Shown here: in pieces, positions 16,399-26,124 of the stretch
Numbering within the stretch: position 1 is the stretch's first letter
Layout: every line of letters begins with the position of its first letter
DNA from: Sanguibacter suaedae
GTDB lineage: Bacteria > Actinomycetota > Actinomycetes > Actinomycetales > Cellulomonadaceae
NCBI RefSeq assembly: GCF_016342785.1
Contig: NZ_JAEINH010000002.1
Coordinates: 34,019 to 98,018, forward strand
Length of the DNA stretch: 64,000 bases
Reading direction: 5' to 3'
The notes under the pieces: generated by a model
What the model was told of the DNA's origin: nothing
Database searches by the model: none
Seen by the model: the letters and a program-made list of their open reading frames with translations, nothing else
Translations under genes and position numbers: made by a program

Positions 16399-18249
16399 TC
16401 AGCCCTGCAGGCGGGCCCGGAGGTCGTCGAGCTGGGTGCGCAGCGTGTCGGGGACGCGGTCGCCGAACGTCGCGAAGAAGTCCTCGGTGAGGTCGGTCTC
16501 CGCGAGCCACGACGCCCGGTCCACGTCGAGGAGGGCGTCCATCGTCCCGTCGGGCAGGTCCAGGCCGGTGAGGTCGAGTGCGCCGGGCGCGGGGACCAGC
16601 CCGACGGGCGTGGGCACCGCGCCCGCCGGCTCGCCCGCGGCGCGGCGCACCACCCACTCGAGCACCCGGGAGTTCTCCCCGAAGCCCGGCCACAGGAGCT
16701 CCCCGTCGGGCCCCTTGCGGAACCAGTTCACCTGGAACACCGCCGGACGGTGCTCCGGGGCCATGCCCGCACCGACGTCGAGCCAGTGCGTCCAGTGGTC
16801 GGCCATCGTGTAGCCGCAGAAGGGGAGCATCGCGAAGGGGTCACGACGCAGCTCGCCGACCGTGCCCTCCGCGGCGGCGGTCCGCTCCGACGAGATGGTC
16901 GCCCCCATGAGCACCCCGTGCTCCCACCCGTACGCCTGCGCGACGAGCGGCACGTTCGTGGCGCGCCGCCCACCGAAGACGATCGCGTCGATGGGCACGC
17001 CCTCGGGGTCCTCCCAGGTGTCCGCGATCGACGGGCACTGCGAGGCGGCGACCGTGAACCGGGCGTTGGGGTGCGCCGCCGGGGTGCCCGTCGCCGGCGT
17101 CCAGTCCTCGCCGCGCCAGTCGACGAGGTGCTCGGGCGCCTCGTCGGTGAGGCCCTCCCACCACACGTCGCCGTCGTCGGTGAGGGCCACGTTCGTGAAG
17201 AGCGTGTCGCGGGCGATCGTCTCGACGGCGGTCGGGTTGGTGCGGTGCCCCGTGCCGGGCGCCACCCCGAAGAACCCGGCCTCGGGGTTGATGGCCCGCA
17301 GCCGCCCGTCGGGACCGGGGCGCATCCACGCGATGTCGTCCCCGACGGTCTCCACCGTCCACCCCGGGAGGGTGGGGCGCAGCATCGCGAGGTTCGTCTT
17401 GCCGCACGCCGACGGGAACGCCGCCGCCACGTGGTACGCCCGCCCCTCGGGCGACGTCACCCGGATCACGAGCATGTGCTCCGCCAACCATCCCTCGTCG
17501 CGCGCCATGACGGACGCGATGCGCAGCGCGAAGCACTTCTTGCCGAGCAGCGCGTTGCCCCCGTACCCCGAGCCGGAGGACCAGATCTCCCGCGTCTCCG
17601 GGAAGTGCACGACGTACTTGGTCGGGTTGCACGGCCACGGGACGTCGGCGGGGAGGCGGCCGGCGTCGGGCCCGTCCTCGGGGGCGACGAGCGGGGCGCC
17701 CACCGAGTGCACGGCAGGGACGAACGGCGCACCGGCGTCGACGAGGTCGAGGACCGCGGACCCCGTGCGCGTCATGACGCCCATGCTCACCACGACGTAG
17801 GGGGAGTCGGTGACCTCGATGCCCACCTGGGACAGGGGGCCGCCGACGGGACCCATGGAGAACGGCACCACGTACATGGTGCGGCCGCGCATGCACCCGG
17901 CGAACACGGCGCCCAGCTCCTCGCGCATGGTCGTGGGGTCCTGCCAGTTGTTCGTGGGTCCCGCGTCGGCCCGGTCCTCGGAGCAGATGAACGTGCGCGA
18001 CTCGACGCGAGCCACGTCGTCCGGGTCCGAGCGTGCCAGGTAGCTGCCCGGGCGCAGCGCCGGGTCGAGGGGGACGAGGGTCCCCGCGTCGACCATGAGG
18101 CGCGTGAGGCGCTCGCGCTCCTCAGCGGACCCGTCGCACCACACGACCTCGTCGGGCCGGGTGAGGGCCGCGACGGCGTCGACCCACTCCTGGGCGGGGA
18201 GCGTGGCCGGAGGCAGGGTGGTCGACGGGTGGGTGGTCGGTGCGGTCAT
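16399..18249 (-). CDS. pckG: Phosphoenolpyruvate carboxykinase (GTP)
   Basis: 616 residues, the normal length of the GTP-dependent family. It converts oxaloacetate to PEP with GTP, the entry step of gluconeogenesis. Visible: P-loop with reactive Cys [13 protein letters not shown], kinase-2 GDDIAWM, substrate residues in [18 protein letters not shown] and the Asn-rich GPTNNWQDP near residue 110. The ATG at 18249 has GGAGG upstream; the much longer open frame to 19803 is antisense to the ramB-like gene and is not coding. Divergent from that regulator with 132 bp between start codons. Confidence 0.94.
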   Translation of the reverse strand: MTAPTTHPSTTLPPATLPAQEWVDAVAALTRPDEVVWCDGSAEERERLTRLMVDAGTLVPLDPALRPGSYLARSDPDDVARVESRTFICSEDRADAGPTNNWQDPTTMREELGAVFAGCMRGRTMYVVPFSMGPVGGPLSQVGIEVTDSPYVVVSMGVMTRTGSAVLDLVDAGAPFVPAVHSVGAPLVAPEDGPDAGRLPADVPWPCNPTKYVVHFPETREIWSSGSGYGGNALLGKKCFALRIASVMARDEGWLAEHMLVIRVTSPEGRAYHVAAAFPSACGKTNLAMLRPTLPGWTVETVGDDIAWMRPGPDGRLRAINPEAGFFGVAPGTGHRTNPTAVETIARDTLFTNVALTDDGDVWWEGLTDEAPEHLVDWRGEDWTPATGTPAAHPNARFTVAASQCPSIADTWEDPEGVPIDAIVFGGRRATNVPLVAQAYGWEHGVLMGATISSERTAAAEGTVGELRRDPFAMLPFCGYTMADHWTHWLDVGAGMAPEHRPAVFQVNWFRKGPDGELLWPGFGENSRVLEWVVRRAAGEPAGAVPTPVGLVPAPGALDLTGLDLPDGTMDALLDVDRASWLAETDLTEDFFATFGDRVPDTLRTQLDDLRARLQG

Positions 18250-18346
18250 TGCGGCCTCCAGGTCGGGGTGGGTTGCGGCGGGCGGTGGAACGTCGTCCGT
18301 GATTCCACCCTGCGCCCCAGCGGGGAACCTTCCAGGCGCCGGAGCC

Positions 18347-18368
18347 GTGAAGAATCGCAGATCTTCAC
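18347..18368. promoter_or_regulatory. Inverted repeat in the pckG/ramB-like divergent promoter
   Basis: GTGAAGA-N8-TCTTCAC, perfect 7-bp arms, just upstream of the regulator's -10 (TATCGT, 18370-18375). Position fits an operator for the adjacent regulator acting on both genes. Confidence 0.4.
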
Positions 18369-18369
18369 C

Positions 18370-18375
18370 TATCGT
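18370..18375 (+). promoter_or_regulatory. -10 element (TATCGT) for a leaderless ramB-like message
   Basis: The hexamer ends 6 nt before the ATG at 18382, leaving no room for a ribosome-binding site. Confidence 0.4.
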
Positions 18376-18381
18376 CAAGAG

Positions 18382-19818
18382 ATGAGCCTCGACCTCATCA
18401 CCCTCGGGCGGCGCATCCGCCACTTCCGCACCGAGCGGGGGATGACGCTGGAGGCGCTCTCCGCCGCCACCAACGCCGCGCCCAGCCAGCTCTCCCTCGT
18501 GGAGAACGGGCGTCGCGAACCCCGCGTCAGTCTCCTCGGGGAGATCGCCACCGCGCTCGACGTCACGGTGCCCGACCTCCTGAGCGACGCGCCCCCGTCG
18601 CGGCGGGCGGCCCTCGAGATCGAGCTCGACCGGGCGCAGCGCGGCCCGCTGTTCTCCCGCCTGGGCCTGCCCACCGTGAAGCCCAGCCAGAAGCTCCCCG
18701 TCCCCGTCCTCGAGAACCTCGTCGGCCTGCACCGCGAGCTCGCCCGACGCGCGTCGGAGGCCATCGCCACACCGGAGGAGGCGCGTCGGGCCAACACGCA
18801 GCTGCGCCTCGAGATGCAGGCGCGCGACAACGCGATGCCGCACATCGAGGAGGTCGGCGAGGAGTTGGCGCGCCGCGCCGGGTACACCGTGGGAGCCCTG
18901 ACGCACCGCACCGTCGCGCGCATGGCCGAGCTCCTCGGGTTCCAGCTGCTCCACGTCGACGACCTCCCGCGCTCCACGCGCACCGTCACCGACCTCGAGA
19001 ACGGGCGCATCTACCTGCCGCCGGCGTCCATCCCCGGCGGTCACGGACTGCGCTCCCTGGCCCTGCAGGCCATCGCCCATCGCGTCCTCGGGCACGAGCG
19101 CCCCGCGTCGTACGCGGACTTCCTGCGCCAACGCCTCGAGATCAGCTACTTCGCCGCGTCGTGCCTCATCCCGCGCAGCACCGCCGTCGCCTGGCTCGAG
19201 GACCGCAAGCAGGCCCGGGACCTCGCCGTCGAGGACTTCCGGGACGCCTTCGGGGTGACGCACGAGGCCGCGTCCCAGCGGTTCACCAACCTGGCCACCG
19301 CGCACCTCGGCATCCGGCTGCACTTCCTGCGCGTCGGCGACGACGGCGCCCTCTACCGCGGCTACGAGAACGACGGGGTGCCGCTGCCCGCCGACGTCAC
19401 CGGCGCGATCGAGGGCCAGCCCGTGTGCCGCCGCTGGGCGGCACGCAGCGCCTTCGCCCGACGCGACCGCGCCACGGAGTTCTACCAGTACACCGACACC
19501 CCGGCGGGCACCTACTGGTGCTCCACCCAGACGGGCACGACGACGGCCGGCGAGTTCTCCATCACCGTCGGCGTGCCCTTCGGGGACGCACGGTGGTTCC
19601 GCGGCCGGGAGACCACGCTGCGGCAGACGTCCACGTGCCCCGACGAGGTGTGCTGCCACCGCCCGCCGTCCGAGCTCTCCACGCGCTGGGAGGACGCGTC
19701 GTGGCCGAGCGCCCGCATGCACCAGCACGTGCTGTCGGCCCTGCCCGCAGGCCCGTTCCCCGGGGTGGAGTCCACGGAGGTGTTCGACTTCCTCGAGAAG
19801 CACGCCCCGCGCGGGTGA
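18382..19818 (+). CDS. RamB-like regulator of acetate/short-chain acyl metabolism (XRE + DUF955/M78-like)
   Basis: 478 residues. N-terminal XRE helix-turn-helix (about 6-60, [20 protein letters not shown]), a central IrrE/M78-like domain with [17 protein letters not shown] (about 235-250, the metallopeptidase HExxH not intact) and a C-terminal Cys-rich segment TCPDEVCCH. This is the architecture of RamB, which in Corynebacterium and Mycobacterium controls acetate activation and the glyoxylate shunt. Its divergence from pckG and proximity to an acetaldehyde-type dehydrogenase fit control of C2/gluconeogenic genes; the target set here is inferred. Confidence 0.85.
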   Translation: MSLDLITLGRRIRHFRTERGMTLEALSAATNAAPSQLSLVENGRREPRVSLLGEIATALDVTVPDLLSDAPPSRRAALEIELDRAQRGPLFSRLGLPTVKPSQKLPVPVLENLVGLHRELARRASEAIATPEEARRANTQLRLEMQARDNAMPHIEEVGEELARRAGYTVGALTHRTVARMAELLGFQLLHVDDLPRSTRTVTDLENGRIYLPPASIPGGHGLRSLALQAIAHRVLGHERPASYADFLRQRLEISYFAASCLIPRSTAVAWLEDRKQARDLAVEDFRDAFGVTHEAASQRFTNLATAHLGIRLHFLRVGDDGALYRGYENDGVPLPADVTGAIEGQPVCRRWAARSAFARRDRATEFYQYTDTPAGTYWCSTQTGTTTAGEFSITVGVPFGDARWFRGRETTLRQTSTCPDEVCCHRPPSELSTRWEDASWPSARMHQHVLSALPAGPFPGVESTEVFDFLEKHAPRG

Positions 19819-19831
19819 CCGCGTCCCGCGC
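19809..19831. terminator. Short hairpin between convergent ramB-like and tetR genes
   Basis: GCGCGGG and CCCGCGC with a 9-nt loop span the stop of the plus-strand gene and touch the stop of the minus-strand gene. Only 7 bp, so a weak candidate. Confidence 0.35.
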
Positions 19832-20448
19832 TAGCGGCCCACCGTGCACGACGCGTCGTGGGGCCCGTCGCTACCCTCGAGGTGGCTCTGGGCGGGCACG
19901 AGCATCCGCCACGCCCAGTCCGCGGCCCGTGCCGGGTCAGGCATGGGCTCGAGCTCGAGCCACGTGGTGAGCACTCCCATGAGGGAGCCCGTGATGCTCG
20001 CGGCCGCCACCTCGAGCGGCAGGTCGCTCGCGTCGTGGTCGAATCCGTGCGCCTCGATCCCCTCGGTGACGATGGCCGTGAACCGGCGGCGCAGCCGGGT
20101 CATCGTGATGGGGGAGCCGTGCTCGCCGAGGGCCTTGCGGTAGAGGGCGGCGTTCTCCGCGAGGTGCTCGATGTAGCGCACGAGGATGTCCGGCGGGTCC
20201 TCCGCGGACGTGATCGGCACGATCTCCGAGAGGTTCGCGCCCGCGCGCTCCACCTGGGCGTCCAGGGCGTCGGCGAGGAGGGTCTCCTTGTCGGAGTAGT
20301 GCTGGTAGAACGTCGAGCGGTTCACCGTCGCCCGGTCCGCGATGTCGGCGACGCTGATGGCGTCGAGGTCGCGCTCCCGGGCGAGGGACAGCAGCGCCTC
20401 CTGCAGCAGCGCGCGCGTCCGAGCGATCCGGGGGTCCATGGCCGTCAT
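19831..20448 (-). CDS. TetR-family transcriptional regulator
   Basis: 205 residues. TetR helix-turn-helix at about 12-58 (SVADIADRATVNRSTFYQHY) followed by a helical ligand domain. Start ATG at 20448 (MTAMDPRIA); the ATG at 20439 is possible and the frame is open to 20481. Divergent from the MMPL exporter with direct repeats in between, the usual pattern of a local repressor that senses the exporter's substrate. Confidence 0.87.
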   Translation of the reverse strand: MTAMDPRIARTRALLQEALLSLARERDLDAISVADIADRATVNRSTFYQHYSDKETLLADALDAQVERAGANLSEIVPITSAEDPPDILVRYIEHLAENAALYRKALGEHGSPITMTRLRRRFTAIVTEGIEAHGFDHDASDLPLEVAAASITGSLMGVLTTWLELEPMPDPARAADWAWRMLVPAQSHLEGSDGPHDASCTVGR

Positions 20449-20480
20449 TCTGCCAGCGCCGGAGCGCGCCGTCGCCCTCA

Positions 20481-20517
20481 AACCGACACGTGTTGCCTAA
20501 CCGACGGGCGTTGCTTA
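20481..20517. promoter_or_regulatory. Direct-repeat operator between tetR and mmpL genes
   Basis: AACCGACACGTGTTGCCTA (20481-20499) and AACCGACGGGCGTTGCTTA (20499-20517) repeat with an 18-bp period. The first copy also contains the palindrome ACACGTGT. Tandem sites in a TetR/exporter divergent region point to the regulator's binding sites. Confidence 0.5.
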
Positions 20518-20621
20518 GCCTGGGGAGGTCGTGCGACGAGGCTCGGCGACCGCCCTGCACCCCATCACCACCTCGGCTCCCCACAGATCCCCGGGCACCC
20601 GGGTCGACCACAAGGACACTC

Positions 20622-22868
20622 ATGGCCTCGTTCCTCTACCGCGTCGGACGCGGTTCCTTCACCCACCGGTGGATCGTCCTCGGCATCTGGCTCCTCGCCA
20701 TCGCCGCCATCGGCATCGGCGCCGTGACCTCCGGCCTGCGCATGTCGGACACCTTCACCATCCCCGGCACCGAGTCCGCCACCGCCCAGGACCTCCTCGT
20801 CGAACGCTTCGGCGAGGCCGCCACCGGCGTCGGCGCAGGCACCGGCGCCGCAGCCGAGGCCGACGAGGAAGCCCCCGCGTCCACCCGCGTCGTCATCGCC
20901 GCCCCCGAGGGCGAGAGCCTCATCGACGACGGCGGCATCCAGGTCGCGCTCGGAGCGCTCGCCCCCGTCGCCGAGGCCGACGGCGTCGTCTCCGTCTCCG
21001 ACCCCACCCAGACCGGCACCGTCGCCCCCGACGGCTCCGTCCTCTACGTCGACGTCCAGTACGACGTCCCCACCGACGACGTCCCCGACGCCACCCACGA
21101 CGCCATCGTCGCCGTCGAGGACACCCTCGAGGACCAGGGCTACACCGTCGCCCTCACCGGCGGCCCCTTCACCGAACCCCTCGAGCTGCTCTCCGCCACC
21201 GAGCTCGTCGGCGTCGTCGTCGCCCTCGTCGTCCTCCTCGTCACCTTCGGGTCCCTCCTCGCCGCGGGGATGCCCATCCTCACCGCCATCCTCGGCGTCG
21301 CCACCGGCGTCGGCGGCGTCCTCGCGCTCTCCGCCGTCGTCGACATCTCCTCCGCGACCCTCACCCTCGCGCTCATGCTCGGCCTCGCCGTCGGCATCGA
21401 CTACGCGCTCTTCCTCCTCTCCCGGCACCGCCAGCAGCTCGCCGAGGGCCTCGACCCCGCCGAGTCCGCCGGGCGTGCCGTCGGCACCGCCGGCAGCGCC
21501 GTCGTCTTCGCCGGGCTCACCGTCGTCATCGCCCTCTCCGGCCTCGCCGTCACCGGCATCCCGTTCCTCTCCGTCATGGGGTACGCCGCCGCCGCGACCG
21601 TCGCCGTCGCCGTCCTCATCGCCGTCACCCTCCTGCCCGCCCTCATGGGCTTCGCCGGCACGCGCCTCGTCCCGCGCGGCCGCGCCAAGGCCCGCGCGGA
21701 GCGCTCGCAGAACGCCGAGAACCGGTGGGGCACCACCGTCACCAAGCACCCCGTGATCACGCTCGTCGTCGGCACGGTGCTCCTCGGCCTCGTCGCCATC
21801 CCCGCCCTGTCCATGCGCCTCGGCCTGCCCGACGCCGGGCAGGAGCCCCTCGAGTCGAGCAGCCGCGAGGCCTACGACCTCCTCGCCGACGGCTTCGGTG
21901 CGGGCATCAACGGCCCGCTCGTCGTCCTCGTGGATGCAGCCGACGACCCCGCGGCGCTCATGGAGGCCGCCACGGAGATCTCCGAGGCCGTCGCCGCCGT
22001 CGACCACGTCGCGTACGTCGCCCCACCCATGCCCAACGGTGCCGAGGGCGCCGACGCCGCGCTCGTGCTCGTCGTCCCCGAGACCGGGCCCAACTCCGAG
22101 GAGACCGCGGACGTCGTCCACGACATCCGGGACCTGCGCCCCGACCTCGAGGCCAGCACCGGCGTGCAGTACGCCGTGACCGGGGCCGCAGCGGCCAACA
22201 TCGACGTCACCGAGAAGCTCGCGGGAGCCCTCCCGCTGTTCCTCGCGGTCGTCGTGGGGCTCGCGCTCGTGCTGCTCCTCGTGGCGTTCCGGTCGATCCT
22301 CGTCCCCGTCACCGCGGTGCTCGGCTTCCTTCTCACCGTCGCGGCGGCCTTCGGTGCCACGACCGCCGTGTACCAGTGGGGCTGGCTCGCCGACGTGTTC
22401 TCCGTGTCGAGCCCCGCACCGCTCCTGAGCTTCATGCCGGTGCTGCTCGTCGGGATCCTCTTCGGTCTGGCCATGGACTACCAGGTGTTCCTCGTGTCGC
22501 GCATGCGTGAGGACTTCGTCCACGGCGCCGAGCCGCTCGCCGCGGTCCGGTCCGGGTACGCGCACGGCGCTCGCGTGGTGCTCGCCGCCGCGCTCATCAT
22601 GATCGCCGTGTTCGCCAGCTTCGTGTTCTCCGGCAACACGACGATCGCCCCCATCGCCTTCGCCATGGGCGTGGGCATCGCGTTCGACGCGCTGATCGTC
22701 CGCATGACCATGATCCCGGCCGTGATGGCGCTGCTCGGCGGGAGCGCCTGGTGGCTCCCACGCTGGTTGGACAAGGCCCTGCCGCGGGTCGACATCGAGG
22801 GCACGTCGCTCGAGCGCTCGGCCGACGTGCCGGCCGTCGAGGCGGAGGGGCGGCCCGCCGCGGGCTGA
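20622..22868 (+). CDS. MMPL/RND-family transporter
   Basis: 748-residue membrane exporter with the two-half MMPL layout: a first helix at about 17-38, a large outer loop (about 40-190), helices to about 390, a second outer loop (about 410-560) and a second helix bundle to about 735. Sequence hallmarks include GLAVGIDYALFLLSRHR and GLAMDYQVFLVSRMRED, the conserved GxxxDY pairs of the proton-relay helices. Such proteins move lipids, drugs or siderophores. The ATG at 20622 follows AAGGACA; the longer frame upstream is not supported. Regulated probably by the divergent TetR gene. Confidence 0.9.
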   Translation: MASFLYRVGRGSFTHRWIVLGIWLLAIAAIGIGAVTSGLRMSDTFTIPGTESATAQDLLVERFGEAATGVGAGTGAAAEADEEAPASTRVVIAAPEGESLIDDGGIQVALGALAPVAEADGVVSVSDPTQTGTVAPDGSVLYVDVQYDVPTDDVPDATHDAIVAVEDTLEDQGYTVALTGGPFTEPLELLSATELVGVVVALVVLLVTFGSLLAAGMPILTAILGVATGVGGVLALSAVVDISSATLTLALMLGLAVGIDYALFLLSRHRQQLAEGLDPAESAGRAVGTAGSAVVFAGLTVVIALSGLAVTGIPFLSVMGYAAAATVAVAVLIAVTLLPALMGFAGTRLVPRGRAKARAERSQNAENRWGTTVTKHPVITLVVGTVLLGLVAIPALSMRLGLPDAGQEPLESSSREAYDLLADGFGAGINGPLVVLVDAADDPAALMEAATEISEAVAAVDHVAYVAPPMPNGAEGADAALVLVVPETGPNSEETADVVHDIRDLRPDLEASTGVQYAVTGAAAANIDVTEKLAGALPLFLAVVVGLALVLLLVAFRSILVPVTAVLGFLLTVAAAFGATTAVYQWGWLADVFSVSSPAPLLSFMPVLLVGILFGLAMDYQVFLVSRMREDFVHGAEPLAAVRSGYAHGARVVLAAALIMIAVFASFVFSGNTTIAPIAFAMGVGIAFDALIVRMTMIPAVMALLGGSAWWLPRWLDKALPRVDIEGTSLERSADVPAVEAEGRPAAG

Positions 22869-22893
22869 GCCCGCACCGCCCGGCGAGAACCGC

Positions 22894-22933
22894 CCTGAGG
22901 CGCACCGACCATCCGTGGACGGTGCGCCTCAGG
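22894..22933. terminator. Bidirectional terminator between MMPL and S33 peptidase genes
   Basis: Perfect 14-bp arms CCTGAGGCGCACCG and CGGTGCGCCTCAGG around a 12-nt loop that can pair further after one mismatch. Lies between two convergent stops. Confidence 0.75.
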
Positions 22934-22937
22934 TGTC

Positions 22938-24320
22938 TCAGGCGTCCCTGAGCGGACCGCCCGTCGCCGCGAGGTGCTCGGTGAGGTGCCGCAGGGCGCC
23001 GCCGACGCGCAGGCCGTCGTGCTCGTGCTCGTTCGTCACCCACGCGTACGTGTTCCCCACGTGCTCGGCCGTCTCCAGGGAGAGGTCGGCGGGGACGAAC
23101 ATGTCGTCGTGGTACACGGCCGCCACGACCGGGACCTCGTTCGCGGCCAGCACGTCGAGGTCGTACAGCGGGGACCACTCCGTGCGGCGGTGCAGCTCCT
23201 CCGTCGCGGCACGGAACGGCCGCAGCGCCGCGATCTCCTCGAACATCCACGGGTAGATCATCTCGCCGGTGAGCAGCAGCGGCCGCGCGTCGGGCGCGAA
23301 ACCGGGGTGCTCGGCGCGGACCTCCTCGCACGCCCATCCGGGGCGTGCCGTGCCCGACGCGTAGATGGCCTCCTGGAGCACCGCGTAGAGCGGGTTCGCC
23401 CGGTAGGACGTCTCGGCGGCCACGTGCGCGAGGAACGTGTCCGAGAGGTCCTCGGAGCCGGGGTCGAGGGCCTCGTCGAGCGCCCAGTGCACGCGCTCGA
23501 AGCCGTGCTTCATCCCGAAGTCCGACCCGAGGGTCTGGAGGCGGCGGACGGTGAGGAGGTCACCGTCGGGCAGGCGCACGTCGCCCGCCGAGATCCGGTC
23601 CGCGACCGCGGCCAGGCGGTCCGCGTCCTGGGGGAACCGGTCCCGGAAGAGGGCGTTCTTCACGGCCGTGCGCGGGTAGGTCCGCCGGTACACCTCGTGG
23701 GCGTCGGGACGGATCACGCCCGGGAGGCCGCCCGTGACGTAGCAGGCCGAGAGGCCCTGCGGTGCCTGCGACAGGTAGGTGAGGGTGATGAACCCGCCGT
23801 AGGACTGGCCGAGGGACTCCCAGCGGCGGCCGCCGTACACGGTGGTGCGGACGTGCTCGGCGTCGGCGACGATCGAGTCCGCCCGGAAGTGGGTGAGGTG
23901 CTCCGCCTGCTCGGCGGGCGTGCCCAGCGCCGTGAGCGAGTCGCCCCGGACGGCGGACGACCGTCCGGTGCCGCGCTGGTCGAGCAGCACGACGCGGTGG
24001 GTGGCGAGCATGTGACCGACCCAGCCGTCGGGCCCGGTGGGGCGCGGGCCCTTGCCGCCGGGGCCGCCCTGGAGGAAGACGAGCAGGGGGAGGTCCTCGT
24101 GGCGGCGGGCCGGGGCGACGAGCTCACGGACGAAGAGGGTGAGCGTGCGGGTGTCGGACTCGTCGGACCAGACGAGGGGGACGGTGACCTCACGGTCGGT
24201 GACGTGCATCCCGGGGACGGTGTAGCTCACGGTGGACGTCGTGGTCGAGCGGGAGGGGACGTGGCCGGAGCCGCCCGAGGCGGGGGACGCGGAGCTGGGT
24301 GCTGGGTGGTCGGAGCGCAT
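22938..24320 (-). CDS. Alpha/beta hydrolase, proline iminopeptidase (S33) type
   Basis: About 460 residues. S33 signatures: oxyanion FLQGGPGGKG, LLDQRGTGRSS and nucleophile elbow GQSYGG; acid/His at the C-terminal end (DDMFVP, NEHEHDG). The family removes N-terminal proline from peptides, but many members act on other amides or esters, so the substrate is uncertain. No signal peptide. Start ATG 24320 (MRSDHPAP) chosen over the upstream in-frame ATG at 24410, which falls inside repeat B; MHVTDREV (24211) is another possibility. Confidence 0.82.
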   Translation of the reverse strand: MRSDHPAPSSASPASGGSGHVPSRSTTTSTVSYTVPGMHVTDREVTVPLVWSDESDTRTLTLFVRELVAPARRHEDLPLLVFLQGGPGGKGPRPTGPDGWVGHMLATHRVVLLDQRGTGRSSAVRGDSLTALGTPAEQAEHLTHFRADSIVADAEHVRTTVYGGRRWESLGQSYGGFITLTYLSQAPQGLSACYVTGGLPGVIRPDAHEVYRRTYPRTAVKNALFRDRFPQDADRLAAVADRISAGDVRLPDGDLLTVRRLQTLGSDFGMKHGFERVHWALDEALDPGSEDLSDTFLAHVAAETSYRANPLYAVLQEAIYASGTARPGWACEEVRAEHPGFAPDARPLLLTGEMIYPWMFEEIAALRPFRAATEELHRRTEWSPLYDLDVLAANEVPVVAAVYHDDMFVPADLSLETAEHVGNTYAWVTNEHEHDGLRVGGALRHLTEHLAATGGPLRDA

Positions 24321-24390
24321 GCCCCATCCTCCCAGCCGCCCTACCCGGACCGAGCCCTCGGTCCCGACCACCGCTCCGACCTTCGCGTCA

Positions 24391-24464
24391 CGCCGAGTTC
24401 GGTACTTCAAGTCGACTTCGGCGGCACGAGATACCGGTCTCGACTGAAAGTGCCGAACTCGGCG
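24391..24464. repeat. Dispersed palindromic repeat, copy B
   Basis: A 25-nt inverted repeat: left arm 24391-24415 (begins CGCCGAGTTCGG) pairs with right arm 24440-24464 (ends CCGAACTCGGCG), three mismatches, 24-nt loop. Shares the core CGACTGAAAGTGCCGAACTCG with copy A at 14239. Located between the S33 peptidase start and the glpK terminator; the rest of 24321-24547 shows only that terminator. Confidence 0.7.
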
Positions 24465-24493
24465 ACGTCAGGCGCCTCGACCGGAAACGGCAA

Positions 24494-24534
24494 GGACCCG
24501 GCAGCGCTCCTGGAGGAGGAGCGCTGCCGGGTCC
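24494..24534 (-). terminator. glpK terminator hairpin
   Basis: Perfect 17-bp arms (24494-24510 GGACCCGGCAGCGCTCC; 24518-24534) around a 7-nt loop, 13 bp past the glpK stop. No U tract, as usual in high-GC actinobacteria. Confidence 0.8.
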
Positions 24535-24547
24535 CTGTGGCGTGGTG

Positions 24548-26065
24548 TCAGCTCACGTCGTCGTCGACCCAGTCGAACGTCTTGGTCACGGCCTTCTTCC
24601 ACAGGCGGTACTGGCGGTCGCGCTCGTCGGAGTCGGCCTGCGGGGTCCACCGCTTGCCCTCGGCCCAGTTGTCGCGCACGTCCTGCTCGCCGTTCCAGAA
24701 CCCGACGGCGATGCCGGCCGCGTATGCCGCACCCAGGGCCGTGGTCTCGGCGACCTCGGGGCGGATCACGGGGACGCCCAGCTGGTCGGCCTGGAACTGC
24801 ATGAGCAGCTCGTTGGCGACCATGCCGCCGTCGACCTTGAGCTCGGTGAGGTCCACGCCGGAGTCGGCGTTCATGGCGTCGAGGACCTCGCGGGTCTGGA
24901 ACGCCGTGGACTCGAGGGCGGCACGCGCGATGTGGTTCTTGTTGACGTAGCGCGTGAGGCCGACGAGCGCGCCGCGGGCGTCGGGACGCCAGTGCGGGGC
25001 GAAGAGCCCGGAGAACGCAGGCACGAAGTACGCGCCGCCGTTGTCCTCCACCTTGTTGGCGTAGTACTCGACGTCCGGGGACTCCTCGAAGAGGCCGAGG
25101 TTGTCCCGGAGCCACTGGATGAGCGAGCCCGTCACGGCGATCGAGCCCTCGAGCGCGTACACCTGGGGGGCGTCACCGATCTTGTAGCAGACGGTGGTGA
25201 GGAGCCCGTTCTTCGAGGCGATGGGCTCCGTCCCGGTGTTGAGGAGCATGAAGTTGCCGGTGCCGTAGGTGTTCTTCGCGGTGCCGACCTCGAAGCACGC
25301 CTGCCCGAACGTCGCTGCCTGCTGGTCACCGAGGATCCCGGCGATCGGGACGTCGGGAAGCATGCCGCGCTTGCGCCCGTGGCCGTACACCTCGGAGGAG
25401 GAGCGGATCTCGGGGAGCATCGACATGGGGATGCCCATGTCCTTGGCGATGTCCTCGTTCCACGTGAGGGAGTCGATGTTCATGAGCATGGTGCGCGACG
25501 CGTTCGTCACGTCCGTGATGTGCACACCGCCCTCGGTGCCGCCGGTCATGTTCCACAGGACCCAGGTGTCGGTGTTCCCGAAGAGGAGGTCGCCGCGCTC
25601 GGCGGCCTCGCGGGCGCCGTCGACGTTGTCGAGGATCCACTTGACCTTGGGGCCGGAGAAGTAGGTGGCGAGGGGGAGGCCGACGGTGGCCTTGTACTTG
25701 TCCGGTCCCTCGGACCCGCCGAGCTCGTCGACGATCTTCTGCGTGCGGGTGTCCTGCCACACGATGGCGTTGTACACGGGCTTGCCGGTGGTCCTGTCCC
25801 ACACCACGGCGGTCTCGCGCTGGTTGGTGATGCCGACTGCGGCGAGGTCCTCGTGCGTGAGGTTCCCGCGGGTCAGGGCCAGGCCGACGGCCTCACGGAC
25901 GTTGTTCCAGATCTGCTCGGGGTTGTGCTCCACCCACCCGGCGCGCGGGAAGATCTGGTCGTGCTCGAGCTGGCCCACGGAGTGGATCGTGCCGGCGTGC
26001 GTGAACACGATGGCGCGCGAGCTCGTGGTGCCCTGGTCGATGGCGAGGACGTACTTGGTGGTCAT
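24548..26065 (-). CDS. glpK: Glycerol kinase
   Basis: 505 residues, FGGY kinase. N-terminal phosphate-binding [31 protein letters not shown]-side [10 protein letters not shown] and [13 protein letters not shown]-terminal [18 protein letters not shown]. Phosphorylates glycerol to sn-glycerol-3-phosphate in the cytosol. Sits 59 bp behind glpF on the same strand; a strong hairpin follows. Confidence 0.96.
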   Translation of the reverse strand: MTTKYVLAIDQGTTSSRAIVFTHAGTIHSVGQLEHDQIFPRAGWVEHNPEQIWNNVREAVGLALTRGNLTHEDLAAVGITNQRETAVVWDRTTGKPVYNAIVWQDTRTQKIVDELGGSEGPDKYKATVGLPLATYFSGPKVKWILDNVDGAREAAERGDLLFGNTDTWVLWNMTGGTEGGVHITDVTNASRTMLMNIDSLTWNEDIAKDMGIPMSMLPEIRSSSEVYGHGRKRGMLPDVPIAGILGDQQAATFGQACFEVGTAKNTYGTGNFMLLNTGTEPIASKNGLLTTVCYKIGDAPQVYALEGSIAVTGSLIQWLRDNLGLFEESPDVEYYANKVEDNGGAYFVPAFSGLFAPHWRPDARGALVGLTRYVNKNHIARAALESTAFQTREVLDAMNADSGVDLTELKVDGGMVANELLMQFQADQLGVPVIRPEVAETTALGAAYAAGIAVGFWNGEQDVRDNWAEGKRWTPQADSDERDRQYRLWKKAVTKTFDWVDDDVS

Positions 26066-26124
26066 GAGGAGGTTCCTTCACGTCGTTGTGGGTGAGAGGC
26101 GTCCGGTGCCCCTCGAGGGCTTGG

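Noticed and set aside
16399-19803. 1134-residue reading of the PEP carboxykinase frame
   Set aside because: The first 500 residues are antisense to the RamB-like gene; the ATG at 18249 with GGAGG gives the normal family length.
20565-22565. 666-residue Gly/Asp/Glu-rich minus-strand frame
   Set aside because: Shadow of the MMPL gene; the repeats of GD and DE mirror GTC/GCC codons of the real gene.
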